From positions 1 to 56,618 of the forward strand of contig JAKASJ010000023.1 of assembly GCA_021819085.1 (NCBI GenBank): 56,618 nucleotides of DNA, given 5' to 3'. Within the stretch, counting starts at the first letter, position 1. Every line of letters starts with the position of its first letter. A program made the translations under genes and the position numbers. This DNA is from Pseudomonadota bacterium (lineage in GTDB: Bacteria; Pseudomonadota; Gammaproteobacteria; Acidiferrobacterales; UBA6901). The notes beneath the pieces are model-generated. The model was not told the DNA's origin. It saw only the letters and a list, made by a program, of their open reading frames with translations, and searched no databases. This document shows, piece by piece, positions 18,288 through 29,200 of the stretch.

Positions 18288-19772
18288 ATGAAACGCTACC
18301 ACGATACCGTCAACAAGCGCTCGCGGCTGATCGATGCTCCGATGATCAGCAGCACCACCACCGCGCTCGAGGCATTCGACCCGAAGACCCTGAAATTCCG
18401 CATCGCATCGGCGCTTCGGGTCCAGAACGACTATTTTCCTTGTTTCGACTGGACCTTTCCGCCGCCCATCACCCAGAAGTCGCGCACACCGGTAGATGCA
18501 GCCGGACTATTCGCAGAGACTTCAGTGGTACACGGGCGCTACAGCATTTACGCCCATATCCCCTTCTGCGCGACACTTTGTCAGTTCTGCTATTACCCTG
18601 TCATCCCCGGAAGTCACGAGGAGGAGATGCAGCGGTACGTGGATTACCTGCTGCGCGAAATGGCCCTTTATGCGCCGGCGCTCGCACACGGTCGCTGCGA
18701 ATCCGTCTATATCGGCGGAGGCACGCCAACGTACCTCGGCAACCGGTTGCTGCAGAAACTGCTGGAGGGTATACACCGGCACTTCAAACTTTCCGAGGAT
18801 GCCGAAATAAGCATCGAGTCGGCACCTGGAACGATCCCGCCGGAGCGCATCGCGCTACTTGCCGGGCTCGGCGTGAACCGCCTGAGCTACGGGATACAGT
18901 CGCTCGATTCTGACATGCTGGCGCGCCTGAACCGCGCATATTCCGTACCGGAGGCCATTGTCGAGATCGGCAACGCCGTGGAGGTCATCGGCAATGTCAA
19001 TGTCGATACGATGTACGGATTCGAAACCGAGGCAGACGATGCACTGGCCGGCACGCTTGGCAAACTAATCGGACTCGGCGTCCCCGGCCTCTCGATCTAT
19101 TCGCTCGATTCGCAGCGCTGCGACCATGACCGGGTCCGGTTTCTCCCCGCCCGCGACGAGCTACATGAGCGCAAGCTTGGCATTTTTCGGCACGCCAAGC
19201 GGTTCCTTAGGCAGCAAGGCTACGAACCTGTCTTGCAGAACATCTTCATCAGGCCGGAGCGCGCTTCATTCCGTCATCAGCTGCGCCGTTGGGAGAACGT
19301 GCCGCTCGTAGCGCTTGGAATATCGTCGATGGGCTACGCGCCACGTGTGCTCTACCAGAACCACCTGGCGCTAAAGAGTTATTACCGGTCTTTGGACGAG
19401 GGACGTCTTCCGGTTCTGGAAACGGAGCGCATCACGCCGGAGATGGAAATGGCAAGGGAACTCGTGAGTCAGCTGCGATTCACCAAGGTCGATGTGCGGA
19501 ATATCAATGCCAAATACGGTGTGGATGTACGGGCAATCTTTGGTGACCTGATTTCCGCACTGTTCGAGCTCGGTTACCTCGAAGTCAGCACGGAAACCCT
19601 GTGCCTCGCAGAGAAGGCGGCTCCCTACAACAACATCATACCCATGCTGTTTGCCCCGGACGCATTCAAGCAGACCTTGTTCGATCTGCCCGAGGAATAC
19701 AGGGAACACTTTCCGCTGCCCTACGTGCTCACCCAGGTCGGGGCAACCCAAAGCCTGCCGACGGGACTTTGA
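18288..19772 (+). CDS. HemN-like radical SAM protein of unknown function
   Basis: This 494-residue protein has the coproporphyrinogen-oxidase-like radical SAM fold. The cluster motif CATLCQFC (C-x3-C-x2-C) follows YSIYAHIPF. Then come YIGGGTPTYL, SIESAPGTIPPERI and GVNRLSYGIQSLDSDMLARLNR, and a C-terminal HemN_C-like helical region. The motif is followed by YYP, not by the extra Cys of true HemN, and the protein has about 75 N-terminal residues before the domain. It may be a class C radical SAM methyltransferase or another HemN relative rather than an oxygen-independent coproporphyrinogen oxidase. The ATG at 18288 has a GGAGGGA ribosome binding site. It stands alone between the RND operon and convergent priA. 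Confidence 0.85.
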   Translation: MKRYHDTVNKRSRLIDAPMISSTTTALEAFDPKTLKFRIASALRVQNDYFPCFDWTFPPPITQKSRTPVDAAGLFAETSVVHGRYSIYAHIPFCATLCQFCYYPVIPGSHEEEMQRYVDYLLREMALYAPALAHGRCESVYIGGGTPTYLGNRLLQKLLEGIHRHFKLSEDAEISIESAPGTIPPERIALLAGLGVNRLSYGIQSLDSDMLARLNRAYSVPEAIVEIGNAVEVIGNVNVDTMYGFETEADDALAGTLGKLIGLGVPGLSIYSLDSQRCDHDRVRFLPARDELHERKLGIFRHAKRFLRQQGYEPVLQNIFIRPERASFRHQLRRWENVPLVALGISSMGYAPRVLYQNHLALKSYYRSLDEGRLPVLETERITPEMEMARELVSQLRFTKVDVRNINAKYGVDVRAIFGDLISALFELGYLEVSTETLCLAEKAAPYNNIIPMLFAPDAFKQTLFDLPEEYREHFPLPYVLTQVGATQSLPTGL

Positions 19773-19805
19773 AGAAAGAACGGCAGCGGTTGCGGCTGGC
19801 GGCAG

Positions 19806-22013
19806 TCAGTGCATGTCGAGCGGGTCGATGTCCAGGGACCAGCGCACCTTGCGCGAGAGCGGGGTTTCCGCAATCAGGGAAAGCCACTGGACGAGGAAGC
19901 GGTGCAGGGCAGGACGTTGCACGGCATGGATGAGCAGCTGCGCACGATAGCGTCCGGAGCGGCGCTCCATGGGAGAAGGTGCAGGATCCATGGCCGTCAC
20001 CCCCCCAGCCAGTTCCATGCCGTCGGCAATCGACCGCGCCCGCGCCAGGAACGCCAGCGCACTACCGCGCTCGGGTGATTCCGCCCGCAGCAGCGCCAGG
20101 TGGCAAAAAGGGGGGAACTGGGTTTCCTGGCGTTCCTGCAGCGCGTAATCTGCGAAACTGGAATAATCGTGCCGGCACAAAGCCCGGAAAAGCGGGTGTT
20201 CGGGATGAAAGGTCTGAATCAGTACCTCGCCAGGCTTATCGGCGCGACCGGCGCGACCGGCAACCTGCATGATGCGCTGAAATAGCTGTTCACCGGATCG
20301 GAAATCATATCCATAGAGGCCCTGATCCGCATTGAGGACACCAACCAGGGTCAGATTCGGGAAGTCGTGTCCTTTGGCAAGCATCTGGGTCCCGACCAAG
20401 ATGTCTGCCGCGCCGGTACGAACACGTCCAAGCTTTTCTTCCAGGGCACCTTTCCGCCGGGTGCTGTCGCGATCGATCCTTTCGATACTGGCGCCCGGGA
20501 AGATCTGGGCAAGCGCTGCTTCCACGCGTTCGGTGCCTTCCCCCAGACCGCGCAGATTGCTACCCTGGCAGACCGGACACACCACCGGCACGCTCGTGTC
20601 GCTGCCACAATGGTGACAACGCAGCCGGCCTGCGGCCTTGTGCAAGGTCAGGCGCGCATCGCAGCGTGGACACGGCGCAAACCAGCCACAGTCGTGGCAC
20701 ATGAGCACCGGTGCGAAACCGCGTCGATTGATGAACAGCAGGCTCTGCTCCTTACGCACAAGCCGGTCGTGCACCGCCTCGATCAGCGGAGGGGCAAGAC
20801 CATCCGGGCGCGCAAGTCGGCGCAGGTCCAGAAGACGGACCGTCGGCAGTTGGGCCTGGCCAGCGCGCTCAGGCAACGGCAGGAGCGTGTAGCGGGCCTG
20901 CCGTGCGTTGTGCAGGCTCTCGAGCGACGGCGTAGCGGATCCCAGCACCACCGGCACTCCTTCGCGCTGGCCGCGCCGTATGGCAACGTCCCGCGCCGAA
21001 TAGCGGAAACCGTCCTGCTGCTTGTAGGAGCCGTCATGTTCCTCATCGACGATGATCAGACGCAATGCTTTCATCGGTACAAAGACTGCCGAACGGGTGC
21101 CAAGCACAATGCGTGCCGATCCGTCACGCGCCTTGAGCCAGGCGCACAGGCGTTCGGAATCATTCAGACCCGAATGGATCACGGCGATACCGACGGCAAA
21201 ACGCTGCCGGAAGCTATCCACCAGTTGCGGCGTTAGTCCGATCTCCGGCACCAGCACCAGCACCTGCGCCTCGGACCCGAGGATCCGGGCGATGACGCGA
21301 AGATAGACTTCCGTCTTGCCGCTTCCGGTTACCCCGTGGAGGAGGTAACAATGGAAATCCGGTGTCCCGCCTGTGATGGTGGCGATTGCCGCAGTCTGCG
21401 CCTCGCTCGCCACAGGCACATCCACCACCTGGCATGCGGGCCGCACCAGGCAATCGTGCGGAACCGCGCTTACCCAGCCGCGTGCCACCAGTGAGCGCAC
21501 GGCGGCCCGCCAGCGACTGGACAGGGGAGCAAGCAGGGTCTCGTCGGCGACGGAACCGTGACCGGCCAAGGCATGCAGGATGCGGGCAGGCACGCCTCGC
21601 AGCGGCCGGGCATCGCCGAGCCGGGCGCGACCTGATTCGGTGATGGTCCAGCCGTCAACGTCGCCGGCGACCGCAGGCCGGCCCTTCCGCAGGGCCTGCG
21701 GAAGGGCCGAACTGACCACCTCGCCAAGCGGATGGTGGTAGTATTCCGATGCCCACACCAGCAGGTTGAGGAGGTCTGACGGAAGCAAAGGTCCCGGATC
21801 GAGCACATCCTGCACGACCTTCAGGCGTCCCGCTGGCAGCAAGCTATGTCCGGTGATCCCGGTCACGATTCCGACAACCGAGCGCCGGCCAAAAGGCACC
21901 CGGACGCGCGCGCCAAGACAGGGTAAGGCGCCTGATTTCGGAGGCAGGTAATCGAAGGTGCGGGGCAGAGGAGAGGGTACGGCGACTTGGACAATGCGCT
22001 GTGCCGAAGACAT
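19806..22013 (-). CDS. priA: Primosomal protein N' (replication restart helicase PriA)
   Basis: PriA recognises abandoned forks and reloads the replisome. The 735-residue protein shows the N-terminal 3' DNA-binding domain (IVQVAVPSPLPRTFDYLPP), Walker A GVTGSGKTEVYL at about 227-238, DEEHDGSYKQQ, and a zinc-binding insert with four C-x2-C pairs (CHDCGW, CPRCDA, CHHCGS, CPVCQG) at about residues 430-480. Helicase motif VI (QVAGRAGRADKPGEV) and the C-terminal domain follow. All catalytic motifs look intact. It is transcribed toward the HemN-like gene, 33 bp from it, and its upstream region is an AT-rich gap with DnaA-box-like sequences. Confidence 0.97.
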   Translation of the reverse strand: MSSAQRIVQVAVPSPLPRTFDYLPPKSGALPCLGARVRVPFGRRSVVGIVTGITGHSLLPAGRLKVVQDVLDPGPLLPSDLLNLLVWASEYYHHPLGEVVSSALPQALRKGRPAVAGDVDGWTITESGRARLGDARPLRGVPARILHALAGHGSVADETLLAPLSSRWRAAVRSLVARGWVSAVPHDCLVRPACQVVDVPVASEAQTAAIATITGGTPDFHCYLLHGVTGSGKTEVYLRVIARILGSEAQVLVLVPEIGLTPQLVDSFRQRFAVGIAVIHSGLNDSERLCAWLKARDGSARIVLGTRSAVFVPMKALRLIIVDEEHDGSYKQQDGFRYSARDVAIRRGQREGVPVVLGSATPSLESLHNARQARYTLLPLPERAGQAQLPTVRLLDLRRLARPDGLAPPLIEAVHDRLVRKEQSLLFINRRGFAPVLMCHDCGWFAPCPRCDARLTLHKAAGRLRCHHCGSDTSVPVVCPVCQGSNLRGLGEGTERVEAALAQIFPGASIERIDRDSTRRKGALEEKLGRVRTGAADILVGTQMLAKGHDFPNLTLVGVLNADQGLYGYDFRSGEQLFQRIMQVAGRAGRADKPGEVLIQTFHPEHPLFRALCRHDYSSFADYALQERQETQFPPFCHLALLRAESPERGSALAFLARARSIADGMELAGGVTAMDPAPSPMERRSGRYRAQLLIHAVQRPALHRFLVQWLSLIAETPLSRKVRWSLDIDPLDMH

Positions 22014-22330
22014 GACTTTACTTTACCATATCCGCGACCGCCTCCCTGTGAAACATTTGTCGATCCACGGACACTGATGACTTTTAAAACCGCTGCTAAC
22101 TGATTGTGGCGAAACGGCTCTGGGTAGCAGCCTGATGGCTGTGGATAACCCTGTTGATGATCGGTCGCCGGCTGGCCGCAGCAATCAAGGGGTTCCACAA
22201 ACAGATGCTGGGCTGGTCAAAAATTGAGCTAAAAAAAATCACTATACAACAATATGTTGCGTAAAAATCGCCGGGAAATTCTGGGCGGCTTCGATTCGGG
22301 CAAGCCCAGCCGGCGAAGGAGCATTGTCGT
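22014..22330. other. AT-rich gap upstream of priA with DnaA-box-like sites
   Basis: No gene is visible. The gap has a perfect DnaA-box sequence, TGTGGATAA at 22140-22148, and a second match to the consensus, TGTGAATAA, at 22330-22338. Between them lies a strongly A/T-rich stretch (about 22216-22269) that contains the 13-bp inverted repeat CAACAATATGTTG at 22247-22259 and a run of eight A. The priA promoter must lie here. The DnaA boxes could serve regulation of priA or be part of a replication origin, but only two strict boxes are seen. Confidence 0.35.
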
Positions 22331-22582
22331 GTGAATAATTGCTTGACGCATCGGGAATTTTTCAGGATCGCCAGCCCGGCCATTGCCGGTGCCCCGCCGG
22401 CCTGCCGGAGGCGGCTTCTTGATGCAACCAGCGAGGTTCAGGCAGCGCATTTTCCGGAGCGGATCACGTGGGAACCGGGCCTGCGCACGGATTTCGCGTC
22501 CCTGCTCAGCGATGGTACGGTCGCAGCTGCAGACCCGGAAACTTTTGCAGCATTACGATCGTCGCGACCGGTCAGAAGATGA
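22331..22582 (+). CDS. Possible small protein translationally coupled to the kinase
   Basis: This is an 83-codon frame with a GTG start. AAGGAG at 22316-22321 is an excellent ribosome binding site with 9-base spacing. The stop codon overlaps the ATG of the next gene (ATGA), the arrangement expected for translational coupling. The product (MNNCLTHREFFRIASPAIAG..., rich in Ala and Arg) has no recognisable domain or membrane segment. Third-position GC is moderate in the first 60 codons and drops at the end. It could instead be a leader region of the kinase gene, so I call it only possible. Confidence 0.35.
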   Translation: MNNCLTHREFFRIASPAIAGAPPACRRRLLDATSEVQAAHFPERITWEPGLRTDFASLLSDGTVAAADPETFAALRSSRPVRR

Positions 22583-23466
22583 CATTTATTTCAGCGATTG
22601 CCGAGCAAATATCGCGAGCCACAGGGACCCGGTTCGTGCCGCTGAGCAGATCTGCCGTCCAAGGTGGCAGTATCAGCAAAACTGAGGTCCTCGAAGGGCG
22701 GGGCGGGCGTTATTTTCTGAAACTGAACCATCCCGGTTGCCTGGCAATGTTCGAAGCGGAAGCGTCCGGGCTTCGCGAGCTTGCCAAAGCCGGGGCGATC
22801 CGCGTCCCGGAACCGGTATGCTGGGGTGTGGTTGACGGGCATTCCTTCCTGGTACTGGAGTATCTGTCGCTCGGGACAGCAGACCGGCAGACCGCCGAGC
22901 AGCTTGGCCAGGGCCTGGCACGGCTGCATCAGGTCCACAATGATCACTTCGGCTGGCACCGCGATAATACGATCGGATCCACGCCCCAAATCAACACGCC
23001 ATCTGCAGACTGGGCCGAATTCTGGAGCCAGCGGCGTCTCGGATACCAGCTGGGACTCGCGGCCCGCAATGGATACCGCGGCTCTTTACAGCACAGCGGC
23101 GAACGCTTGCTCGCTGATCTGCCGGTCCTGCTGGACGGTCACCGCCCGGCACCTTCGCTGCTACACGGCGACTTGTGGGGCGGAAACTACGGTGCTGACC
23201 AGCACGGTAGACCCGTGATTTTCGATCCGGCGGTGTATTTCGGAGATCGTGAAACGGATCTGGCAATGACTGAATTGTTTGGCGGATTCCCGGAAGAATT
23301 CTACTTGGCTTATTGCGAAGCACTACCACTCGACGATGGCTACCGGATACGCAAGGGGCTTTACAATCTTTATCATGTGCTCAATCACCTGAACCTGTTT
23401 GGCGGCGGTTATCTGGCACAGGCCGAACGCATGCTCGCAGCACTCCTGGGCGGCGCGAGCGCCTGA
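22579..23466 (+). CDS. Fructosamine kinase family protein
   Basis: This 295-residue member of the fructosamine-3-kinase/YniA family is predicted to phosphorylate ketosamines on glycated amines or proteins as a repair step. The family features are visible: GGSISKTEVLE and RYFLKLN near the N terminus, FEAEASGLREL, FLVLEYL, the catalytic HGDLWGGNYG (His196, Asp198) and the metal-binding FDPAVYFGDRETDLAMTELFGGF. The ATG at 22579 agrees with family starts; a longer open frame upstream lacks homology. It is convergent with hemE and may be coupled to the small frame that ends at its start codon. Confidence 0.92.
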   Translation: MTFISAIAEQISRATGTRFVPLSRSAVQGGSISKTEVLEGRGGRYFLKLNHPGCLAMFEAEASGLRELAKAGAIRVPEPVCWGVVDGHSFLVLEYLSLGTADRQTAEQLGQGLARLHQVHNDHFGWHRDNTIGSTPQINTPSADWAEFWSQRRLGYQLGLAARNGYRGSLQHSGERLLADLPVLLDGHRPAPSLLHGDLWGGNYGADQHGRPVIFDPAVYFGDRETDLAMTELFGGFPEEFYLAYCEALPLDDGYRIRKGLYNLYHVLNHLNLFGGGYLAQAERMLAALLGGASA

Positions 23467-23631
23467 GCCGGTCAGGGCGGTGCACTCCGCCACGTGCCGG
23501 AACGCTCCCGGTCTTATCGTTGATTTCCCATCCGCAACTATCTAGACAACCCCAGGAGCAGGACAAACCCCTGCGGATTCAACGGATCAGGCGGGGACCG
23601 TCGCGCCGGTCATCGTGGGTGTTCAGCGACA

Positions 23632-24756
23632 TCAGCCAGCCTGGCTGGTGGCTGCTGAGGCGGGCGAGTGGAATTTTGCGCTCAGCGCATGCACTGCATC
23701 GACCATGACGGCAAGGCGGTCGGGATCGGTCTGCTGGTGCACCCCATGCCCGAGATTGAAAACATGACCCGGCCCCGGACCGTAGCTGTCGAGAATGGCC
23801 TGCACTTCCTGGCATATCCGGTCCGGCGACGCGTAGAGGACCGACGGGTCCATGTTTCCCTGCAGTGCAACACGTCCGCCGACACGCTGGCGCGCTTCGG
23901 ACATATCCACAGTCCAATCCACCCCCACGGCCTCGCAACCGCTGGCGGCCAGATCTTCGAGCCACAACCCTCCGGCCTTGGTAAACAGGATCACGGGAAT
24001 ACGCTGACCGTCGGATTCGCGCTTCAGCCCTGCCACCACCTGGCGCATGTACCTCAGGGAGAATTCACGGTAATCGCGCGGTGTCAGCACGCCGCCCCAG
24101 GTGTCGAAGACCATGACAGCCTGGGCTCCGGCATCTATTTGAGCGTTGAGATAGATGGTGACGGCATGCGCATTGATGTCCAGAAGTCGGTGCATGGTGA
24201 CCGGATCCTGGAACATCATCCCTTTGACGCGGGCATATTCCTTGCTGGACCCGCCCTCTACCATGTAGGTCGCGAGCGTCCAGGGTGATCCCGCGAAACC
24301 GATAAGCGGAGTGCTCCCCGCCAGCTCGCGGCGTATAAGCCGTACCGCATCGAGCACGTAGCGCAGCCGATCTTCCGGATCCGGCACTCCCAGCCGACTC
24401 ACATCGGCGGCCGTGCGCAGCGGGTGCTCGAACTGCGGTCCGTCGCGGTCACTCATCCTCAGGCCCAGGCCCATCGCGTCGGGAATGGTGAGGATGTCCG
24501 AAAACAGAATGGCGGCGTCCAGCTTGAACCGTCGCAGCGGCTGCAGGGTGACTTCGCAGGCAAGCTCAGGGGTCGTGCATAACTGCATGAACGAACCGGC
24601 CTGCTCGCGCACCTTGCGGTATTCCGGGAGATAACGACCCGCCTGGCGCATAGCCCATACTGGGGTCATGTCGACCGGCTGGCGCAGCAAGGCGCGCAGC
24701 AAGCGGTGGTTTTCGGGCGGTACGGGATCGTCAGCAGACACTGCGTGAATACTCAT
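23632..24756 (-). CDS. hemE: Uroporphyrinogen decarboxylase
   Basis: The enzyme decarboxylates the four acetate side chains of uroporphyrinogen III to give coproporphyrinogen III in heme synthesis. The 374-residue product has the signatures [17 protein letters not shown] near residue 30, [17 protein letters not shown] (catalytic Asp in FSD), [24 protein letters not shown], and the C-terminal [12 protein letters not shown] and FNLGHGV. It is about 15-20 residues longer than common homologues because of an extended N terminus. It lies 28 bp after gltD on the same strand, so it is likely in the gltB-gltD-hemE transcript. Confidence 0.97.
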   Translation of the reverse strand: MSIHAVSADDPVPPENHRLLRALLRQPVDMTPVWAMRQAGRYLPEYRKVREQAGSFMQLCTTPELACEVTLQPLRRFKLDAAILFSDILTIPDAMGLGLRMSDRDGPQFEHPLRTAADVSRLGVPDPEDRLRYVLDAVRLIRRELAGSTPLIGFAGSPWTLATYMVEGGSSKEYARVKGMMFQDPVTMHRLLDINAHAVTIYLNAQIDAGAQAVMVFDTWGGVLTPRDYREFSLRYMRQVVAGLKRESDGQRIPVILFTKAGGLWLEDLAASGCEAVGVDWTVDMSEARQRVGGRVALQGNMDPSVLYASPDRICQEVQAILDSYGPGPGHVFNLGHGVHQQTDPDRLAVMVDAVHALSAKFHSPASAATSQAG

Positions 24757-24784
24757 CGCACATGGCTATTGCGTGCGCGGGCAG

Positions 24785-26227
24785 TCAGCGCGGAAGATCC
24801 GAGCTGCCCATGAGAAACTCATCGACCGCACGCGCCGCCTGACGTCCTTCGCGTATCGCCCACACAACCAGGGACTGCCCACGACGCATGTCCCCCGCGG
24901 CAAACACCCTGGCCGCCGAGGTCCGGTAGCTGCTGTCGTCGGCAGCGACGTTTCCACGCCCGTCTAGCCCTACGCCCAGACCCTGAATCATGCCCGTGTG
25001 GACGGGATGGAGATAACCCAGTGCCAGCAGTACCAATTCCGCCTTGAGCTCGAATTCGCTGGCTGGCACCTCATGCATCGTCGGCGCACCGCGGCCGTCC
25101 CTGCCCCATTCGACACGGGCAGCACGCAGCCCGCTGACCTGTCCATTCTGGCCGGTGAACTGCTTGGTGGTAACCCCCCAATCGCGCGTCACCCCCTCCT
25201 GCTGGGATGTCGAGGTGCGCAGCTTCAACGGCCAGTCCGGCCAGGTGATGAGATTGTCTACGCGTTCCGGCGGCCGCGGCAGCAGCTCGATCTGCGTGAC
25301 GGACAGCGCCCCCTGCCGGATTGAAGTGCCTACACAGTCAGAGCCGGTATCGCCGCCTCCGATGACCACCACATGCTTGCCGGTGGCGGTGATGGCACCA
25401 TTTTCCGGTATGCGATCGCCCGCGATGCGCTTGTTCTGCTGCGGCAGGAACTCCATGGCGAAGTGTATGCCCTTAAGCTCCCGGCCCGGCACCTGCAGGT
25501 CACGCGGATGTTCGGAGCCGCCTGCCAGGACGACGGCATCATAGTCGTCGAGCAGCTTCCTGGCAGGAACGTTTATGCCGACGTGCTGATTGAAGCGGAA
25601 CTCCACGCCCTCAGCGATCATCTGCCCGATTCGCCGGTCGATGTGGCTTTTCTCCAGCTTGAAATCAGGAATGCCGTAGCGCAGCAGACCCCCGGGACGG
25701 TCGCTCTTTTCGAATACCGTCACCGCATGGCCGGCGCGCGCCAGCTGCTGGGCGCAGGCAAGGCCTGACGGGCCGGAACCCACGATTGCCACCCGCTTGC
25801 CGCTTCCATGCGGCGCGGGCTGCGGCTGTACCCAGCCTGCCTCCCAGCCTTTGTCGATGATCGCGTGCTCAATGTTCTTGATCGTGACCGGGTCGCTGTT
25901 GATGTTCAACGTGCACGCTTCTTCGCACGGTGCCGGACAGACCCTGCCGGTGAATTCAGGGAAATTATTGGTCGAATGAAGGACCGCGAGCGCCTCCTTC
26001 CAGCGTCCGCGATAGACCAGGTCATTCCAATCCGGAATGATGTTGTTTACCGGACAGCCGGTCTGGCAGAACGGTATCCCGCAATCCATGCATCGGGCGC
26101 CTTGCCGCGAAATTTCCTGCTCTTCCAGGGGCAGGGTGAACTCCTTGTAGAACCGGATACGCTCCTGAACCGGCAGATTCGCAGGATCCAGCCGGCCGAA
26201 TTCTAAGAATCCTGTCGGCTTACCCAT
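24785..26227 (-). CDS. gltD: Glutamate synthase small subunit
   Basis: The small subunit of NADPH-dependent GOGAT passes electrons from NADPH through FAD and 4Fe-4S clusters to the large subunit. The 480-residue protein has two N-terminal Cys clusters ([14 protein letters not shown] and [12 protein letters not shown]), an FAD-binding [17 protein letters not shown] near residue 150 and an NADPH-binding [20 protein letters not shown] near 290. A C-terminal [14 protein letters not shown] motif follows. The ATG at 26227 overlaps the gltB stop by 8 bases, giving coupled 1:1 synthesis. It acts with gltB at the branch where ammonium nitrogen from glutamine enters glutamate. Confidence 0.97.
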   Translation of the reverse strand: MGKPTGFLEFGRLDPANLPVQERIRFYKEFTLPLEEQEISRQGARCMDCGIPFCQTGCPVNNIIPDWNDLVYRGRWKEALAVLHSTNNFPEFTGRVCPAPCEEACTLNINSDPVTIKNIEHAIIDKGWEAGWVQPQPAPHGSGKRVAIVGSGPSGLACAQQLARAGHAVTVFEKSDRPGGLLRYGIPDFKLEKSHIDRRIGQMIAEGVEFRFNQHVGINVPARKLLDDYDAVVLAGGSEHPRDLQVPGRELKGIHFAMEFLPQQNKRIAGDRIPENGAITATGKHVVVIGGGDTGSDCVGTSIRQGALSVTQIELLPRPPERVDNLITWPDWPLKLRTSTSQQEGVTRDWGVTTKQFTGQNGQVSGLRAARVEWGRDGRGAPTMHEVPASEFELKAELVLLALGYLHPVHTGMIQGLGVGLDGRGNVAADDSSYRTSAARVFAAGDMRRGQSLVVWAIREGRQAARAVDEFLMGSSDLPR

Positions 26228-29200
26228 GCTTCACCCGACTCTCCGGCAGCTGCGCACGGGATTGGGCCGCGGCCATTTCGGCGAGCGCACGGCGGTACTC
26301 TACTGGCATAACCTTCACAAACTTCGGGAGGTACACATCGAAATTGTCGAGGATCGTCCGCGCCCGCGGGCTGGCGGTATAGCGCAGATGATTCTGGATC
26401 AGACGGCGCAATATGGTCGCGTCGCTGTGCTCCAGGTGGTTGATATTGACGACTCCATGGGTCTCAAGCTCGCCACCCTGGGCCTCGTTCTCGCCGATCG
26501 TCTTGTCCTCTTCAGGCACTGGCGCCAGTTCGACCATGGACAGATTGCAGCGCTTGGTGAAATCGCCGGCCTCATCCAGGACGAAGGCGATACCACCGCT
26601 CATGCCGGCCGCAAAGTTGCGTCCGGCGACCCCCAGAACCACCACCGTGCCGCCGGTCATGTATTCGCATCCGTGATCGCCCACGCCCTCGACAACGGCA
26701 ACCACGCCGGAATTGCGCACGGCGAAGCGTTCGCCGGCAACACCCCGAACGTAGCACTCCCCTTCGATCGCCCCGTACAGCACGGTATTGCCAGCAATGA
26801 TATTTTCCTCTGCGACGATGTGGCTATCCGCAGGCGGACATATGACCAGGCGTCCGCCGGACAGCCCCTTCCCGACGTAGTCGTTGGCGTCACCGCGCAG
26901 TTCCAAGGTTATTCCGTGGGCGAGCCACGCGCCAAAGCTCTGGCCGGCGGTGCCGTGCGCCCGAATCACAATCGTATCATCCGGCAGTCCGGCATGCCCG
27001 AAACGCCTCGCCACCTCGCCGGACAGCATCGCACCGACGGTGCGGTTGATGTTGCGTACCGGCAGGTCGATCTGGACCGGTGTCCGCGACTCCAGTGCCG
27101 GACGCGCCGCGCGGATGAGCTCATGATCAAGGGCGCGCTCAAGGCCGTGGTCCTGAGACTCGCAGTGGCGGATCGCCACACCGGCTGCGACTTCGGGCCC
27201 ATGCAGAATGCGTGAAAAATCCAGCCCCCTGGCCTTCCAGTGGGAAATGCCCGTGCGCATGTCGAGCATGTCGCTGCGTCCGATCATCTCGTCGAAAGTA
27301 CGAAATCCCATGCGCGCCATGTATTCGCGCACTTCCTCGGCCACAAAGAAAAAATAGTTGATCACATGCTCGGGCTGTCCCGTAAATCTCTTGCGCAAGA
27401 CCGGATCCTGGGTGGCCACACCCACCGGACAGGTATTCAGGTGGCACTTGCGCATCATGATGCACCCTTCCACCACAAGCGGCGCAGTGGCAAAACCGAA
27501 TTCATCTGCACCGAGCAGTGCCCCTACTACCACGTCGCGCCCGGTTTTCATCTGCCCGTCCACCTGCACGGCGATGCGGCCACGCAACTGGTTCAGGACT
27601 AGCGTCTGCTGGGTTTCGGCCAGGCCCAGTTCCCATGGGCTGCCGGCATACATGACGGACGAAAGCGGACTGGCTCCGGTTCCGCCGTCATGTCCCGAAA
27701 TGGTCACGTGATCGGAATGCGCCTTGGACACGCCAGCGGCGACCGTCCCGACTCCGACCTCCGACACCAACTTGACGCTGATCGACGCTCGCGGATTGAC
27801 GTTCTTCAGGTCATGAATAAGCTGCGCCAGGTCCTCGATCGAATAGATGTCGTGATGCGGTGGCGGCGAAATCAGGCCGACTCCCGGAACGGAAAAGCGC
27901 AGCTGCGCGATGTACTCGCTCACCTTGTGCCCCGGAAGCTGTCCGCCTTCGCCCGGTTTTGCGCCCTGGGCCATCTTGATCTGGATCTGATCGGCACTGA
28001 CTAGGTACTCCGTTGTCACGCCGAAGCGCCCGGCAGCAACCTGCTTTATCCTGGAACGCAGGGAATCGCCCGGCTGCAGCGCGATGTCCCGAACCACACT
28101 CGGGATGCGCGAACGCAGCGACTCGCCCTCTCCGGCTTCCGGATATCGGCGCGCATCTTCGCCACCCTCGCCGGTGTTCGACTTTGCGCCGATGCGATTC
28201 ATCGCGATCGCCAGCGTGGTGTGTGCTTCGGTGGAGATGGAACCGAGTGACATGGCGCCGGTAGCAAAGCGTTTCACGATTTCCCGGGCCGGCTCCACCT
28301 CTTCCAGGGATATGGGGTTAGCAGATTCCTTGATCTCAAACAGGCCGCGCAGCGTCATAAGACGCTGGCTTTGGTCGTTGATGAGGCTTGCGTATTCCTT
28401 ATACGTCGAATAATTGTTCATCCGCGTCGCATGCTGCAGCCGGGATATGCTCTGCGGCGTCCACATATGCGCCTCGCCGCGGATTCGATACGCATACTCG
28501 CCGCCGGCATCGAGGGCGCCGCGATAAACGGGCGCATCTCCATAGGCCAGCTGGTGCCAGCGCACCGCCTCTTCCGCAATCACATCAAGCCCGACACCTT
28601 CGATCCTGGAGGCAGTACCGGTGAAATATCGGTTCACGAACGCGCCATTCAAGCCGACCGCCTCAAAAATCTGTGCGCCGCAGTACGATTGGTAAGTCGA
28701 TATCCCCATCTTGGACATGACCTTGAGCAGCCCTTTATCCACCGCCTTGATATAGCGCTTGCAGGCCTCCGCAGGCTTGAGATCGGCCGGCAGCACCTCG
28801 GCCATGCCGGCGATGGTCTCGAACGCAAGATAGGGATGCACAGCCTCAGCGCCATAGCCGGCAAGCATGGCAAAGTGATGCACCTCGCGTGCAGACCCGG
28901 TTTCCACCACAAGGCCCACCTTGGTGCGCAGCCCCTCGCGGATCAGATGGTGATGCACTGCCGAGGTCGCGAGCAGCGCCGGGACGGGCACGTGCGCTGC
29001 GTCGATGTCCCGGTCCGACAAAATCAGGACGTTGTGACCGCCTCTGACCGCCTTCTCGGCCTGGGCACACAGCGTATCGAGCGCCGCTCCCATGCCGGCA
29101 GCGCCACGGTCCACCGGGTAGCACATGCTCAAGGTGATGGCATTGAAGCTGCCGTCGGTGCATTCCCGGATACGGCGAATCTTGGCCATGTCTTCGCCCG

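Noticed and set aside
22014-22330. A confident oriC call
   Set aside because: Only two strict DnaA boxes are present, one overlaps a possible start region, and typical origin neighbours are absent. It is listed only as a candidate for a check.
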